Assembly (NCBI GenBank): GCA_963555705.1
Contig: OY743168.1
Coordinates: 23,504,139-23,568,138 of the forward strand
DNA: 64,000 nt
Direction: 5' to 3'
DNA from: Ligustrum vulgare
Lineage: Eukaryota > Streptophyta > Magnoliopsida > Lamiales > Oleaceae
The notes beneath the pieces were generated by a model. It saw nothing but the letters and a program-made list of their open reading frames with translations, did no database searches and was not told where the DNA came from. This document shows positions 1-12,500 of this stretch, piece after piece. The translations under genes and the position numbers were made by a program. The stretch's first letter is position 1, and every line of letters begins with the position of its first letter.

Positions 1-286
1 CATGCAGTTTCTTTTTTTTTTTAGAAGTTTTTGTTTCCTAATCCAACCCTTTTCTTTAGCAATTAGTTTGGGGTATTGCCCATGCTAACTGATAAAAACC
101 GGATATATACTGGAGATAATTTTTTTGGGCAACTTCTGTTTGAAATCGTAGAAGTAATGACTTCCTTTTGGGGACTATTCTTTTTCAGCAATGATTTTCC
201 AGCTAATATCCTCAGCTAATCCACTGATTGTTTCTTGACGAATGTCTTAAGATCCTAATTTGTTTCTTTTCGCTTTTTAAATGTAG

Positions 287-3200
287 TCTGGTGATTCCAT
301 TTTTACGCTTTGGTGAATTCATTACTGGTGGGCCTCACTTTCCATTAACATCTGATGCTTTCAAGAAGGTGTTGACTGGCCAAGCTTCACGGGAAGTCTT
401 GCAGAGCATTGTCCATGCAGTATGTACCCCTCTCTCTCTCTCTCTCTCTCTCCCTCTCTCGCCCCCTCCCCTCCAAAATCTTGCTTCTTCATTTACTTGG
501 GAATGCATCTGCTTGGGAATTATTCACTGCTTTGTTCTATACTTGGCTAAGAATCGTGCCCCTGTTGTCCCCCATTTTCCCCAACCTCATTTATAACTAC
601 ACATTTATTGTGATAACAACTTTATCAACTTTTCAATCACACATTTCACCAACTTTTATCAAAATCTAATATTTATCGAAACCAAAAAGGGCTGATTTAG
701 CCCCTGTTTGATGTTGTTTAAAAAGAGTTTTTTTTTTAAATGAATAATAATTTTTAGGAGAATGTGTGGTTATATTATTTTATTGATAAATGTATGGTTG
801 AAAAGAAGAGAGAAAAATGAGTTAAAATTTTAAAGAGAGTCAAACGAGGGCTTAGATTTGCAAATAAAGCAGTTTGTCTTTGACTAGAGCTTAAGTTAGC
901 AACTTACACGCATGTGAAAATAAATAGGTATAGTAATACTCTTGCCATGCTTAAAAAAATTTAAGATAATCATATGAACCCTATTATATTTAGCCTTGAT
1001 CATATTGGCACGCTTTTCTATCTAAGAAACATCATAGGTAGTCCATCATTTTTACATATATAACTGCTGCGTAGATAGGGATGTCAAACGGGTCGGTTCG
1101 GCCCGTGAACTTCGGGTTTGGTCCGGCCTACGAGAGGACCGGACGCGGCTCGTTTGGGAGCCGAGTCGAGCCCCAAGTCCGGCTCGTGGCCTCACGAGCC
1201 GGGCGGGCCGGCTCGTGTTCGTCTATTTTTTTTTTTTAAACGGTTAGTCTTTTACTACTAATACTAAAATAATTGAAAATATAAAAAACTTAAACCCTCC
1301 TCCTTTAATCCGGGCTTGGGATCGACTACATTTAATTTCTTGTAGGCGGAGTTGAAATTGTACACGAACAAAATGTTATGTGTACAATTTTTTTATTTAA
1401 AAGAAAGAATTAAAAACATAGGGAAAGAAAAATACATATATTATAGCATAATTGTAAGGATAATAATTACTTATCAATACCGATACGATTGTTCTCCGAA
1501 ATCCTCGGCCAAAATTTCATTTATCCTATCTTGTAACCTTTTCTCCGCAAACTGCCAATCCTTCAAACACATTAAGGCCTCCAATATGTCTTCTTTAAGC
1601 CTTGACCTATATTCAGATAACACGTTACCACCTGCACTAAAAGCAGCTTCCAATGCTACATTTGATGCCGGAGGTGCTAGTAGATCTTGTGCAATCATAG
1701 AAACAATTGGGTATTGACGCTCGTTTAGTCTCTACCGCTTAAGAATGTCAAAATTATTTCTCTCGTCCTCGTCAACATGCTAAGAAAGTCGTGTGAGAAA
1801 TACCTAGTTAACTCGCTCGGAATTTTATCTGAACTATTAGGGGTACTAGAAGAATTAGAACCACTAGGAAGTGTACTATAAATTCCCTTCATAGTCATAA
1901 GATAGGAAAGTAAATCACTGTCTTAATTTTGTATCACATTAGGGATGTGAACAGTTCTTCTAACATTTTTACCTGACCTATTGGCATTGATCTCGTACAT
2001 GTTACATAAACATTTTTCCTAAATCTGTGCATGTTAAGGGGGTCCCAAAAGTTAATTTCTTTGATATGATATTGCATTTATGGTGTGTTTAGTCTCCTCT
2101 AAATTTATTTTAGGGGTCATAATCATTGCTAATGAAAACAAAGTGGGTACATTTTCCCAATATTTTCTAAACTTAGTCTTCATTGCTACAATGATTTCAG
2201 AAAAAATAGGAAATGTTTTGTACTTGTCAAAATTATTAGCAATGCAATAAAAATGCTTCAATACTAAAGGACTAGTGGGAGAATAAACACCGGATAATTC
2301 ATTCGTAGCATCATGAAATGGTTTCAAAAAAGTTTTAACATGAAATACAAGTTCCCAATCATTAACCACCAAATCAAAACTTGGGCCGTGTGAGTGCAGA
2401 TCGTTGTAATATTCACATATTAAATTCTCGTAACCTTGACAATGTTCAATCATTAAATAAGTTGAGTTCCATTTATGTCCTACATCTGTAACAAATGATT
2501 GTGTTGGGATATCATTTTCTGCACAATGTGCATTAAAAGCTTATTTTCTAGAAGGTGCTATCATAATGAAATTGTAAGCATACCTAATTTTTTTCAATTG
2601 ATTTTCTATAAACTTAAGACCATCTTGAACTATTAAATGTAAAATGTGACACACACAACGAATATGAAACAAGACTCCATCAAATTTAGGATTTATGTGG
2701 TTAGCTAATCTATCTATCACCGCTTTATTAACAGAAGCATAATCTAGTATAAAACTACGAACTTTACTATCAAATTCTCTAAGAATTGAAAGTAGTACAT
2801 TGAAAATATTTGTTGCATTATATGGGTAATCAATAACTTTAAGGTTGTGTTTGATTTGTCTCCATTTCCATGGAAAATATCATTTTCCATTCAAATTTTC
2901 CATCCTAGTTGTTTGATACACTAAATTTTTCCTAGAATTGAATTCCATGGTACAACACTTTAAAGCATGTTTTGGGCTATTTTCCACGGAAAATTGATTC
3001 TAGTGGGTTGGTGGTTTTTATTTTCCATGAAAGTTGGAAAATCTTGAAATTCTTTTCCATGGAAAATAAGAGCTATCAAACACAACCTAAATGTTATAAT
3101 TCTTTTGTTCATTAACCAAGTATCATCAATGTAATGACAAGTAACAGCTACGTAACCTCTATGATTATTGCCAGTCCACAAGTCCGAAGTAAATAATAAG

Positions 3201-4920
3201 TTACCATTATATTTATGTAAAACTTCTATAAAACTTTGTTTTCTCTCGAAATATTTAGTAATGCAATCAACTCGTAAAGTATTTCTAGAAACGGGTTTGT
3301 ATCTGGGTTGGAGATACTTTTGAATGAAATCCGTGAATTGTGAACTTTCTACAATTGAAAGCGGGATCTCACCACTCGATACGAACATGACCGTTCCTTC
3401 CCGACGCGCTAGATCTTGGTTGAAAACCCAATTGGTTAGACTCGATTGACCAAACTGTAGAATTGATTGGTTTGCTTCAACTGAGCCAGGTTTTCAACAT
3501 CCTTTATAGTGTTTGTTGAGGTGTGTTGTGCCCTCACCCTTCTTCTAAGAGAAAAGTCCGCCGCAAGTCTTACATTTTGCTTTGTATACTTGGTTGTTAT
3601 CAGCGTCTTTAGCTGTTGTTTCATTTATATCGAAAAAATTCCAGCAATTTTATTTTTTTGACTTTTTTGAATTTCTGCTAAAGCCTGTCGTCTGCTAGTG
3701 GAGCCGGATCCATATGCAGCAGTGACATTCATCAACAATGTCATCCAAATTAATAGGAGTTCTAGTATCTATATCTTCGATCTCATTTTTCAAATCCACC
3801 AAATTGTCGGGAATTGGAATATCGTTGAGACCGGAAAATTCATCAACAAATTGGTTAGAAGAATAATCACGAGATTGTGAGTGTGCCATTAGAAATACTA
3901 GATTTGAAAATTTGTAGATGAAAATGAAATGTGAAATTTGAGACAATATTGTATGTGAAATATTATAGCATTAGAAATTAGAATATAGCTAGAAGTAGAA
4001 GATTGCAATTGAGATTTGAGACTTGAGAGTTGAGATTATGAAAAAAATAAAGACAAAAAAGAAGTATTTATAGGTAAAAAAATTAAAAAAGGTTGAAACG
4101 GTTTTGAGACCGTTTGGCTCGCTCACGAGCCGAAAAGGGCCGGCTAGTGAGCCTTCCCATTTCGTTGTCCGTTGGACTAGTCCATGAACCGATCCGCGAA
4201 CTTTACGAGCCGAACCCGAATTGTCCAACACCCAATTTTTTGTCCAGTCCAAGCTCAAGTCCTTTTTTCACGAGTTGATCCAAACTTTTAACAACCGAAC
4301 TCCCGAACTGTTCAGTCCGTTTACCACCCCTATGCGCAAAGTTCTAGCCTCTAGGAGTGCTATATTGCAGTAGCAGCTATATAATTCAGAGATAGAATAC
4401 CTTAAAATGCTGTGTGTTAAGGTTGGGGGAGAGAGAGATTGTATATGACCCAAATTCTGCGCATTGAGTAGCTTTCTATAATTTCTCAGGAGGTGAGTGA
4501 ATAATATCTATCTATACTATAGAGAGGCTAAAAGGTTCGATGAAGCAATGCCAAATTTGCTTATATCTTATTTTCAGTAAATATTAAGCATTTAAGATGG
4601 CGAGACGTGGTTTCATCTTTTGTACTATTTTCTGTAAAATTTTGAAACTGATGTATACATGCACATTTTGATTCTTGATTTCCTTAATTTTTTTTGGCGA
4701 TCTCCTTTTATTTACTTCGGTTTATTGATTGGGTAATTTCTTAAAATATATGCAGTTGATGGGATGGGTTGTCGCTGCTCCATTTATCATGGGCACACTC
4801 TACATACTGTTATTGCCGTGTTTCAAGATCTTGGTTCGTAAATTCAGCACCGTTCCTTCAAGCCCAAAGAAGCCACCCCACTCCCCCACAGAAGTCAGGC
4901 TAAAAGTTAGGGATGTATGA
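287..4920 (+). CDS. 3' end (last two exons) of a conserved-looking plant membrane protein gene, 5' part outside the window
   Basis: Two exons are supported: 287-419 and 4756-4920 (stop TGA at 4918). The first follows an acceptor ending TGTAG and ends at a GTATGT donor; the second follows ATATGCAG. The intron is phase 0, so the frames join cleanly. The encoded tail reads from LVIPFLRFGEF through FPLTSDAFKKVLTGQ to a hydrophobic stretch (GWVVAAPFIMGTLYILLLP), which looks like a membrane segment. It is followed by a basic, proline-rich C-terminus. I do not recognise the family and assign no function. The intervening 4.3 kb intron is mostly transposon: a MITE at 700-851 and a hAT element at 1076-4332. 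Upstream exons lie before base 1 or in the first 286 bases, where I see none. A gene is likely because frame, splice signals and hydrophobicity agree, but the product is unknown. Confidence 0.6.
430..460. repeat. CT-rich microsatellite in intron
   Basis: An imperfect (CT)n run lies just downstream of the 5' splice site of the last intron of the membrane-protein gene. The open frames reading through it are artefacts of the repeat. Confidence 0.85.
700..851. mobile_element. Tourist-like (PIF/Harbinger) MITE, 152 bp
   Basis: The left end reads GCCCCTGTTTGATG and the right end is its inverse (TCAAACGAGGGC). Both ends are flanked by TTA, the 3-bp target duplication typical of PIF/Harbinger MITEs. 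There is no coding capacity. It lies in the intron of the membrane-protein gene. The following bases up to 1075 are AT-rich with nothing recognised. Confidence 0.75.
1474..3889 (-). pseudogene. hAT transposase pseudogene
   Basis: The minus-strand reading starts near MAHSQSRDYSS (ATG at 3889) and is carried by separate frames at 3695-3889, 3436-3624, 2960-3388, 2052-2453 and 1474-1698. The 2960-3388 frame holds the hAT catalytic-core segment with LLFTSDLWTG, where the Asp matches the first catalytic acid of the hAT DDE domain, followed by a YVAVTCHYIDD block. The 1474-1698 frame resembles the hATC dimerisation domain (ALEAAFSAGGNVLSEYRSRL). Several stops and frameshifts and the MITE at 2843-3087 separate the pieces, so no full protein can be made. 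Encoded activity would have been cut-and-paste transposition. Identification as hAT is firm; assignment to a subfamily is not attempted. Confidence 0.85.
2843..3087. mobile_element. Nested Tourist-like MITE, 245 bp, inside the hAT transposase
   Basis: 13-bp perfect terminal inverted repeats (GGTTGTGTTTGAT at left, its inverse at right) are flanked by TAA on both sides. The interior repeats TTTTCCATGGAAAAT, a palindrome. It interrupts the transposase reading frame and so inserted after the hAT element. Confidence 0.85.
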
Positions 4921-5395
4921 GCAATGACTATTTCTCTTTACCATAAAATGGAACAAATCTATTGTTGGTTACACTGCTTGTACGTAAAACCTTTGCAGAC
5001 TTGTAGTATATCATTGTATAAATATGACCATGTTTCAAAACCTTCTGCTTCGTCTCTTCCATGATTTCCATCAGGGTTTAGCGCGATCCTTACTGGTCTT
5101 ACTACTTACTAGGCAAGACGAAACTGAGCCGAAACTACAAAATGATCTTGAGCATATAATATAATGGTAAAAGACACTAACAATGCGTTCTTTTACCTAA
5201 TAATTACAATTTATAAGTAACACTTTTTTCAAAATCACTTTTTAATTACACACATTTCTCTCTAATTTTTAATCAATATTTTACCTAGAAAATACCAAAA
5301 AAAATAAATAATATATATATATATTGGCAGCTCATGGCCGTCGAACGTTCCGTAAAAGTCTAAAGTTGCTTGATATTTTGAAATTGAATGAGAAG
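4921..5395. other. 3' flank of the membrane-protein gene
   Basis: AT-rich sequence downstream of the stop codon, probably 3' UTR plus intergenic DNA. No gene, element terminus or repeat is recognised apart from a short (AT)n run near 5310. Confidence 0.5.
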
Positions 5396-6033
5396 CCATG
5401 GCGGAGCCAATTAAGGCCCAGCGCAGGCACTTGACGGTGCTAGACTTTAGGTCGCCGTTTAAATTTTTAATTATGCCCGCATTGAACTGAGTTGGGCGCC
5501 ACCATTTTTAAGCATTTTAGTTGCTAGTAGAAGGAAGGAGGAAGATGAAAGAGAATTTCTAAAATGTCGTGTAGCCAACCTTTTTGTCTTGGAAAGTGGT
5601 ATTTTATAATAATAATATTTTATTATTTAGCTGTTTGGTCAGAGTTTTGCATGTAGTTTGACTTTTGTGGAACTTAAAAAAAGTAATTTTTAAGCATCAA
5701 ATTGGGAGTTTTTGTTTATTTGATTTAATTAGTCTTGCTTGATATTTTGTTGTTAAATATTTGTGATTTGTAAATTTGATTTAATTTGAGATTTGTGGTT
5801 TGTAAAGTTAATTTGTGATCTCTAATTATCACTTGCTTCTTTTACTGGAAAAATTGATGACGATCTTAGACAGTTTTTTAAAAGAAAATCTTTAGTTGAA
5901 GAAAATGTTGAAGAGAAGATTTCAAATATAGATGATTTTGATGAAAAAAATCGGGGGCGCTGCTCTCGAACCCCATTTGAGCCCCTCAATTAATTTTCGC
6001 CTACGCTGAAACAAATTCCTAGCTCTGCCCCTG
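5396..6033. mobile_element. Short hAT element (638 bp) with transposase N-terminus remnant
   Basis: An exact 8-bp target duplication ATGAGAAG flanks the element (5388-5395 and 6034-6041). Termini are CCATGGCGGAGCCA and the inverse of CAGGGGCAGAGCTA. Near 5855-5945 the plus strand reads a short stretch (FFKRKSLVEEN) like the start of the transposase of zinc-finger (TTF/MYM-type) hAT elements, followed by stops. It cannot be autonomous. Confidence 0.8.
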
Positions 6034-6062
6034 ATGAGAAGGTTTATAGGTTTGGTGGAGTC

Positions 6063-7113
6063 TGCGTTCTCTTTGGCGTTTTCCAGCCGTTTTCCATTTT
6101 TCATTTACGAAAACGCGGAAAACGAGTTCTCTTGCGCCGTTTTCGGAAAAAAATTTAGAAAATGTTTTCAAAATTTGTAAAAGAAATGGAAAACGTGAAA
6201 ATCACGTTTTTCGAGTTTTCCAAAATTTATACCTATTAAGTGGAAAACGCACGTTTTCCATTTAAAAAAAAATTAAAATAATCAAAAAAAATGTGAAATT
6301 TGTCATTTTTAATTACATTACTGGTCCCTAATTTTCAAAACTTGTCATTTTAATCCTTAAATTTTGAAATTTCTTTCGAAAATATCATAATTTATTTGCA
6401 ACTTAGGTTCCTCAACTTCAGATTTTGTTACATATTAGTTCACAAATTTTACTCTTTTTTTCCAATTTAGTCCTTCTCGTATTTGCTTTATAGGTCATTG
6501 TCTTCAAACATGTATAACTTTTGATGTACAACTCCGAATTGCACTCTGTTTTTTACGTCGAACTCCAAATTCAAAAATCTTTTTGATGATGTATCATGTG
6601 CTTAATTATTAAGCATTTCTTTTTTACTTTTGTATTGTAGACACTTATTTTGTAAGGACATCATTAATTAACATAAATTGATTTTTGCAAATTTTATTGA
6701 AACTTAAATTTTAAACGTTATGAGTGCTTACTGGAAGGATGTATATATATAAAGTATTAAATGAAACAATTACTTTAGAAGGGAAAATTACTACTCAAAT
6801 GTGGAACGATTACTTTAGAAGGGTAACATGAATTTTTGAACTTTTTTGGTATAACCAAATTGTATGATAGGGGTTATTTCATTTATTTTTGTTGTACAAC
6901 TCAAATATGACATCTTTATTTCATTTATATTCTCAAGCAATATAATTACAAGTATACAGAAATAATTTTCTTCAAAATTTTAAACAGAACGCGTTTTTCA
7001 ACTTTTCATTTTCGAAGACGGTTTTCAGCAATTTCGAAAAAAGTAACAGAAAATGGAAAATAGAAAACATTTTCGAAAATGAAAACAGGAAACTGAAAAA
7101 TAAAGAGAACGCA
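6063..7113. mobile_element. Long-TIR non-autonomous DNA element
   Basis: Both ends read TGCGTTCTCTTT inward and continue with similar T-rich sequence punctuated by TTTTCCG and AAACGCG motifs. The interior is AT-rich with no coding capacity. I could not see a matching target duplication. Termini resemble those of the neighbouring element at 7121, so the two are probably one family; a Mutator-like origin is a guess. Confidence 0.55.
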
Positions 7114-7171
7114 ATCTAAGGTGGCGTTCTGTTTGTATTTTATTTTGTATTTTCATTTTCGAAAATGTTTT

Positions 7172-9039
7172 TGTTGACCTATGGTCAATTTGACCTTATT
7201 GTTTTGATCATAACAAACAAGAATTTATTGTGTTACTAACAAGTGTGCTTCAAGTGTTTCATGTAATGATAAATATTCAAAGCACTCTATGTTCAAATCG
7301 TCTCTCAAAGATATAAATCAAAATTATGTGATCGAGCACATGAGACGCAAAGAAGATCATGAAAGAATTGAAGATATTCAAAGATCAAAATTGAGGTTGA
7401 GAAGCATGACATGAAGATCAAGAATTCAAGCATACAAGATTAGAGTTGATTTAACATATGTAAAGGTATAACACTCTCAATCTTTAGCGATGAAATTCAA
7501 AGAGCTCGAAAATGATTTTTATGCATCAAGAAACTTACTTGAAAATTCATCACTTGCATAAAATATTTTCATCTAAGTCAAGATTGTCTTTCAAAGGTTA
7601 TTTGATCTTAAATCATGATTATACTATGTTAAACCACTTTGAAAAACAAGTTAGAAACCTAAAAATCGAAAATTTTCATATTTTTCAAAAGTCAACCAAA
7701 AGTCAACGGTCAACAGTTGACTTTCGGTCGACCGAAAGTTTGGTCAACCGAAAATTCAACGGTTGAATTTATAACGGCTATATGGAAGATTCGGTCGACC
7801 GAAACTTCAAATTGGTCAACCGAAAGTTGCTGAATTTGAATATTTTGATCTATAAATAGCCATCTCATTCACATTCAATAACAACAACTTAGATAAGATT
7901 TTATACAAACTTTCTTGTGAAAATTCATTGTTCTTACTTAGTTTTTATTCATATTTTATTTTCATAAAACTTTGATTGATCTAAACTTTGTTTTATCAAA
8001 TTCATCAAAGTTTTTGGAAGAAAGTTTTGTGAAGATTCTTGGTTTTACATTGTTTGAATTTCTTCAACATCTTCACACTATATTGGAATTGAAGTGTAAG
8101 TCTCTCTTTGTTCTAAACTTGTTTTAATCTTTTAAAAAGAGAGAAATTTCAATTAAGGAACTTTGATTATTTGTGCTACATTTTTCATCATCATTTGATT
8201 CATCAAAGTTCCATTGCCTAAACACTTTGAGCTTAACTTATTGTTAATTATTCAAGTGTGGCATCTCTTGGTACTTAATTCGATTCAATATTTTTAACAA
8301 GAGATTATTTGAAAAACTTTGTTTGATTGCATCAACTTTTCATTATCATTTGCATCAAAATTTTTCTCAAACACTCGAGCTTAATTCATTGCTATCTATT
8401 GAAGTGTTAGCCTAACTCTCTTGGTACTTAATTTGAGTATATCATTTGTCAAGAGAGTTATTTCAATTGTAAACTCAATTCATTATATCTTGTGGTTTCG
8501 AGAGCCTTGTGAAAACTCGATTGTTGGTTTTCGAGAGCCTTGTCAAAACTCGATTGTTGGTTTTCGAGAGCCTTATCAAAACTCGATTGTTGGTTTCGAG
8601 AGCCGTGTGAAAACTCGATTGTAAAAGGATAGGCGCTCCTTGTTGTAAGTCGCCTAAGGATTTGGTACTCCTTGTTGTAAGTTACCAAAATAGTGGATTT
8701 GGCCTTGCTCGTGACGGAGAGCTCGGTAACGGGGGACGTAGATCACGTTGGTTGATTGAACCTCCATAAATCGCGTTCGCACTCTCTCATCCCTTTTATT
8801 TACTTACATCGCACTTACTCTATTCTATCAATTTATATTGTGCAACGCTTTATCTTAGTGCTATACTTGCCTTATCAATTAAGTTTACACATATATAGCA
8901 CACTACATTGATAATTTAGTTACTTGTAACACTAAGTGCTAATACTTGTACCTATTGGTTTTAAGTTTGAGATTATTTATCGAAAAAGTTTTATAAACCA
9001 ATTCACCCCCCTCTTGGTTAGTTTACTCTTGGGCTAACA
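7172..9039. mobile_element. Solo LTR, Ty1-copia (Sire/Maximus-like), 1868 bp
   Basis: It begins TGTTGACC and ends GGGCTAACA, with the exact 5-bp duplication GTTTT on both sides. The end motif ATTCACCCCCCTCTTGG is characteristic of Sire-type copia LTRs. No primer site or second LTR is present, so this is the product of LTR-LTR recombination. Internal features are palindromes TTCGGTCGACCGAA near 7720-7820 and a short tandem array at 8495-8620. Confidence 0.8.
8495..8620. repeat. Four-copy ~33-bp tandem repeat within the solo LTR
   Basis: GGTTTTCGAGAGCCTTGT followed by AAAACTCGATTGTT recurs four times with small changes. The open frames on both strands here are by-products of a repeat length divisible by three. 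Confidence 0.85.
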
Positions 9040-9861
9040 GTTTTGTGTTTTGTGTTTTTATTTTTATTTTCAAATTTGCTGAAAACGCGTTTTGTTTGTC
9101 ATTTCTGAAAACTGTTTTTGAAAATGAAAAGCTGAAAAACACGTTCTGATTGAAATTTTGCAGAACACTATTTAAACTATTTTTAATTAATTTGCTTGCA
9201 GAATACTACTAACTCCAACTCAAATTTCCTTTCACAATACACTAAAAATATGGTTACATGCAACACACTAATGTGAGCATTAAGAGTCTATATTAACACA
9301 GCTTGGTCAGGTTTGGGACTTGAGAAAGCTCTACTTCTATTAAATTCCAGAAAATGCAAGTTCTTTCAAAACCATCAGAGTCCATTTATCATTACATTTT
9401 TTGAAATATAACAAGAATTCTCATTTAATTTTTTTTTTTTTTTTGTAATGTTGATATTGAATTAAATAAAACTTTATTTAAACTAAGTTCCAAGTTAGGA
9501 TAATTCTAAAAAAAAAAAAAAAAATCTTTATTTAGGCTTAGTTCCAAGTTAGGATAATTCTAAAAAAAATAATAAAAAAATAAAAATTTTATATTAAGCT
9601 TAGTTCTAAGTTAAGATAATTCTTAAAAAAAAAAAAAAAAAAAAAATTCCCAAAACGCGTTTTCCGCGTTTTGGACATTTTTTGTCGAAATATACACAAA
9701 ACGCCCAAAACGATGTTTCGGGCGTTTTCCGTTTTGTGTACAAATTTTTTTTTTATTTTCCAAAATGCGTTTTCGAAAATGGTAAAGAAAACGCGTTTTT
9801 AGCGTTTTCGAAAATAAAAACAGAAAACGACCTCAAAATAGCAAAGAGAACATGGACTAAG

Positions 9862-10966
9862 TTTTCGAGACGTAAGATATTTATCATTTATTGTCTACTA
9901 TTAATAATCTTGAAATATAGACTACATATATATAGTATAAGAAAATGAACGGCTAAATGATATAATAAGGTGAAAATGACATGTAATCTATTGATATCTT
10001 GCCATGGAAATGGTGTACAGTTTTAAGTCTTTGTCAATGAGAAGATGGGTTCGATGCATTCACCATGGAACTTTCTTTGTTTCTACCCTTCTCAATCAAG
10101 AGCGAGTTTGACGTACTATCTCATATTTGAGATATTCAATTGAACGATTTTATATCTGATGAAATTTGGATTCCTTATTTTAATTTTAATGATAAGAATC
10201 TTCTTATTATTAGGTTGATCGATTAATTTAGTTACATTTATTTCTTGAAATTTTAAATGGATTAAATAAACCAATAATATGTATAATAAAATATTTATTT
10301 CTACAAGATAATTTTAAATATTTTCACACAGCCGGGATAATAATAAAAGAGAATGCGAATAGTTATTTTTTTTAGTTGTATACTTCGATTCCAGTTCTGT
10401 TATTTACATAAAACAAGGCTAAATAGCAAAAAAAATCATCATATCACTAAAAAATAACATCTGAACACATTGTAATTACAAATATAATTCAATTTCAATT
10501 GTGTCAATTACGTGAGACTCTTTGGATTCCTTATTTTAATGATTAGGATCTTCTTATTATTAGGTTAATTAATTAATTTAGTTACATGTATTCCTTAAAA
10601 TTTCAAGTGGATTGAATAAATCAACAATATTTATGATAATAATATTTTTATAAGTTTTACTATTCAAATGTTAAATGATAATAATATTTTTATAATTTAT
10701 ACTTTTTTATACAATAAATGAACTATTTTTATTTTTTAAATGATCTTTAATTACCCGTGTTATTTTTTTTTTTTTCATTTAAATACTATACATTAGTTGA
10801 TTATTATTGTTTAAATTATCATTTTCTTTTTTTAAACAACATTATCATTTTACTATTTTTCTATTTATCTCAGCATACGCATGTTTGACATATAATCAAA
10901 AAAATTTTAAAAATATGGAAGTCGCAATTATATGTTTTAACTAACATTGCACGGGAGAAACACTAG
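9862..10966. mobile_element. AT-rich block ending in a Helitron-like 3' terminus
   Basis: The sequence ATTGCACGGGAGAAACACTAG at 10946-10966 ends in CTAG followed by T, with a half-preserved GCACGGG hairpin arm, matching plant Helitron 3' ends. Upstream, two diverged copies of a ~110-bp segment (10168-10283 and 10522-10633, both containing ATCTTCTTATTATTAGGTT or close) suggest internal duplication. The 5' end is not located and there is no coding sequence. Confidence 0.4.
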
Positions 10967-11194
10967 TTAAAATTAAAATGTATTTATCTTTCCAATTTTC
11001 AATTATATATTGGTAAAAGATTTTTATTTATGAACAAATAATATAATATTTTTTAGGTAAAATATATGATTGAAAAGTTGTTTGAAAAGAATCAAAAAAT
11101 GTGTGAGATTAAAAAATTATTTGAAAAATTATGTTGTTTATATCTATATCTACATCTACAATCTATCTATCTACAATGTACAATATCTTAAAAG

Positions 11195-12500
11195 TTGGAT
11201 GAGTGAAAATCTTTTGATTTTCCATTTATCCTCACATTTTTTTCTTTTTTCTAAATAATACCATTAGTTCATTTATTTAAACTTATTTTACATTTATTTT
11301 AAATCTTATTTCAAATACATTAATTTATTCACGTTGAATAAATTGAAATTAGTTATGCAATTAATATTAATTTAGAGTCGTTATTTTTAATTTACTTTTA
11401 GAATATTGTCTCATCAAAATTCATTTCCTATGATAACTCTATTAAACAACTCAAAAAGTGTGTTTATGTGTTTAATGAATTTGTTCTATTTTTAATTCAA
11501 ATAATTATGTTATAGATACTGATAAAAATAGATTTTTTTTATTATTATTTTCAAAGTTGGGTGTGTGTGAAATTTTTTTACTTTGAAACCCACCTACATT
11601 CTTATCAAACCCTTTAATTAATATATATAAAAAGAATTTTTTTTTTCTGATTAAGAATATAAAATAAATCATTTCAAAACTCTTTGGAAAAGAATAAATC
11701 AAAACTGATGTTTTAGTTTAAATTTATAAAGTCACCAATGATTAAAATTACATTTTTAATTGATTTTGATAGAAATTAATAAAACGTGACCGAAAAGTTG
11801 TTGGTCCGATGAAACATGCGGTTAAAATCAATTTATATTTACATCTACATCTGGTCTAGATCTAGAGTCTCTTAAAAGTTTGGATGAGTAAGTATCTTTG
11901 ATTTTCCATTTTATCCTCACATTATTTTTTTTATCTCAATAATACCATTAGTAATAGTTCATTTTTTTTAACTTATTTTACATTTATTTTAATTCTTATT
12001 TAAAAATATTAATTTATCCATGTTGACAAAATCAAAATTTGTTATCCAATTAATATTAATTTAGCGTTGTTACTTTTTAATTTACTTCCCGAATATTGTC
12101 CTATCAAATTTCATTTCTCGTGATAACTTTGTTGAACAATTCAAAAAGTGGGTTCATGCATTTAATGAATTTTTCCTATTTTTTATTCAAATAATAATAT
12201 TTTAGTTATCGATAAAAATACATATTTTTAATTATTATTTTCAAAGTAGGGTAAGTGTGAAACTTTTTTATTTTTAAACCCACGGAAATTGTTATCAAAA
12301 TCATCGATTAATTTATATGAAAATAAAAATAATTTTTTAATTATTTTCTAATTAAGAATATAAAATAAATAATTTCAAAACTCTTTGAAAATTACAAAAA
12401 AAAAAAAAAAATTAAATTAAAATTTTAGTTTAAATTTATATAGTCATTGTTTGGTAATGATTGAATCATATTTTTAATATATTTTGATAGAAATTAATAA
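11195..12500. repeat. Diverged ~680-bp direct duplication, possibly Helitron 5' regions
   Basis: The block from 11195 (AAAAGTTGGATGAGTGAAAA, ATTTTCCATTTATCCTCAC) is repeated from about 11872 with many indels. Shared landmarks include AATAATACCATTAGT and CAATTAATATTAATTTAG. Starts of the type TCT...AAAAGTTTGGATGAG resemble 5' termini of plant Helitrons, but no matched 3' end can be assigned. 12500-12984 is AT-rich with nothing recognised. Confidence 0.5.

Larger units (their letters stand above)
1076..4332 (-). mobile_element. hAT DNA transposon (about 3.26 kb), decayed autonomous copy
   Basis: The left terminus reads TAGGGATGTCAAACGGG and the right terminus is its inverse, ending GTTTACCACCCCTA. 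Flanking 8-mers TGCGTAGA and TGCGCAAA agree at 6 of 8 positions, as expected of an old hAT target duplication. GC-rich subterminal regions (about 1081-1220 and 4100-4320) are full of short CGGNTCG-type repeats, common in plant hAT elements. Transposase remnants lie on the minus strand between the ends. A Tourist MITE is nested at 2843-3087. The whole element lies in the last intron of the membrane-protein gene, in opposite orientation to it. Confidence 0.85.
7121..9856. mobile_element. Second long-TIR element, interrupted by a solo LTR
   Basis: The left end GTGGCGTTCTGTTTG and the right end (inverse: CATGTTCTCTTTGC) are related to the ends of the 6063-7113 element. CTAAG lies on both sides (7116-7120, 9857-9861), a possible target duplication. 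Without the nested LTR (7172-9039) it is about 870 bp. Its body is rich in AAAACGCGTTTT-type palindromes and A/T runs. Confidence 0.5.
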
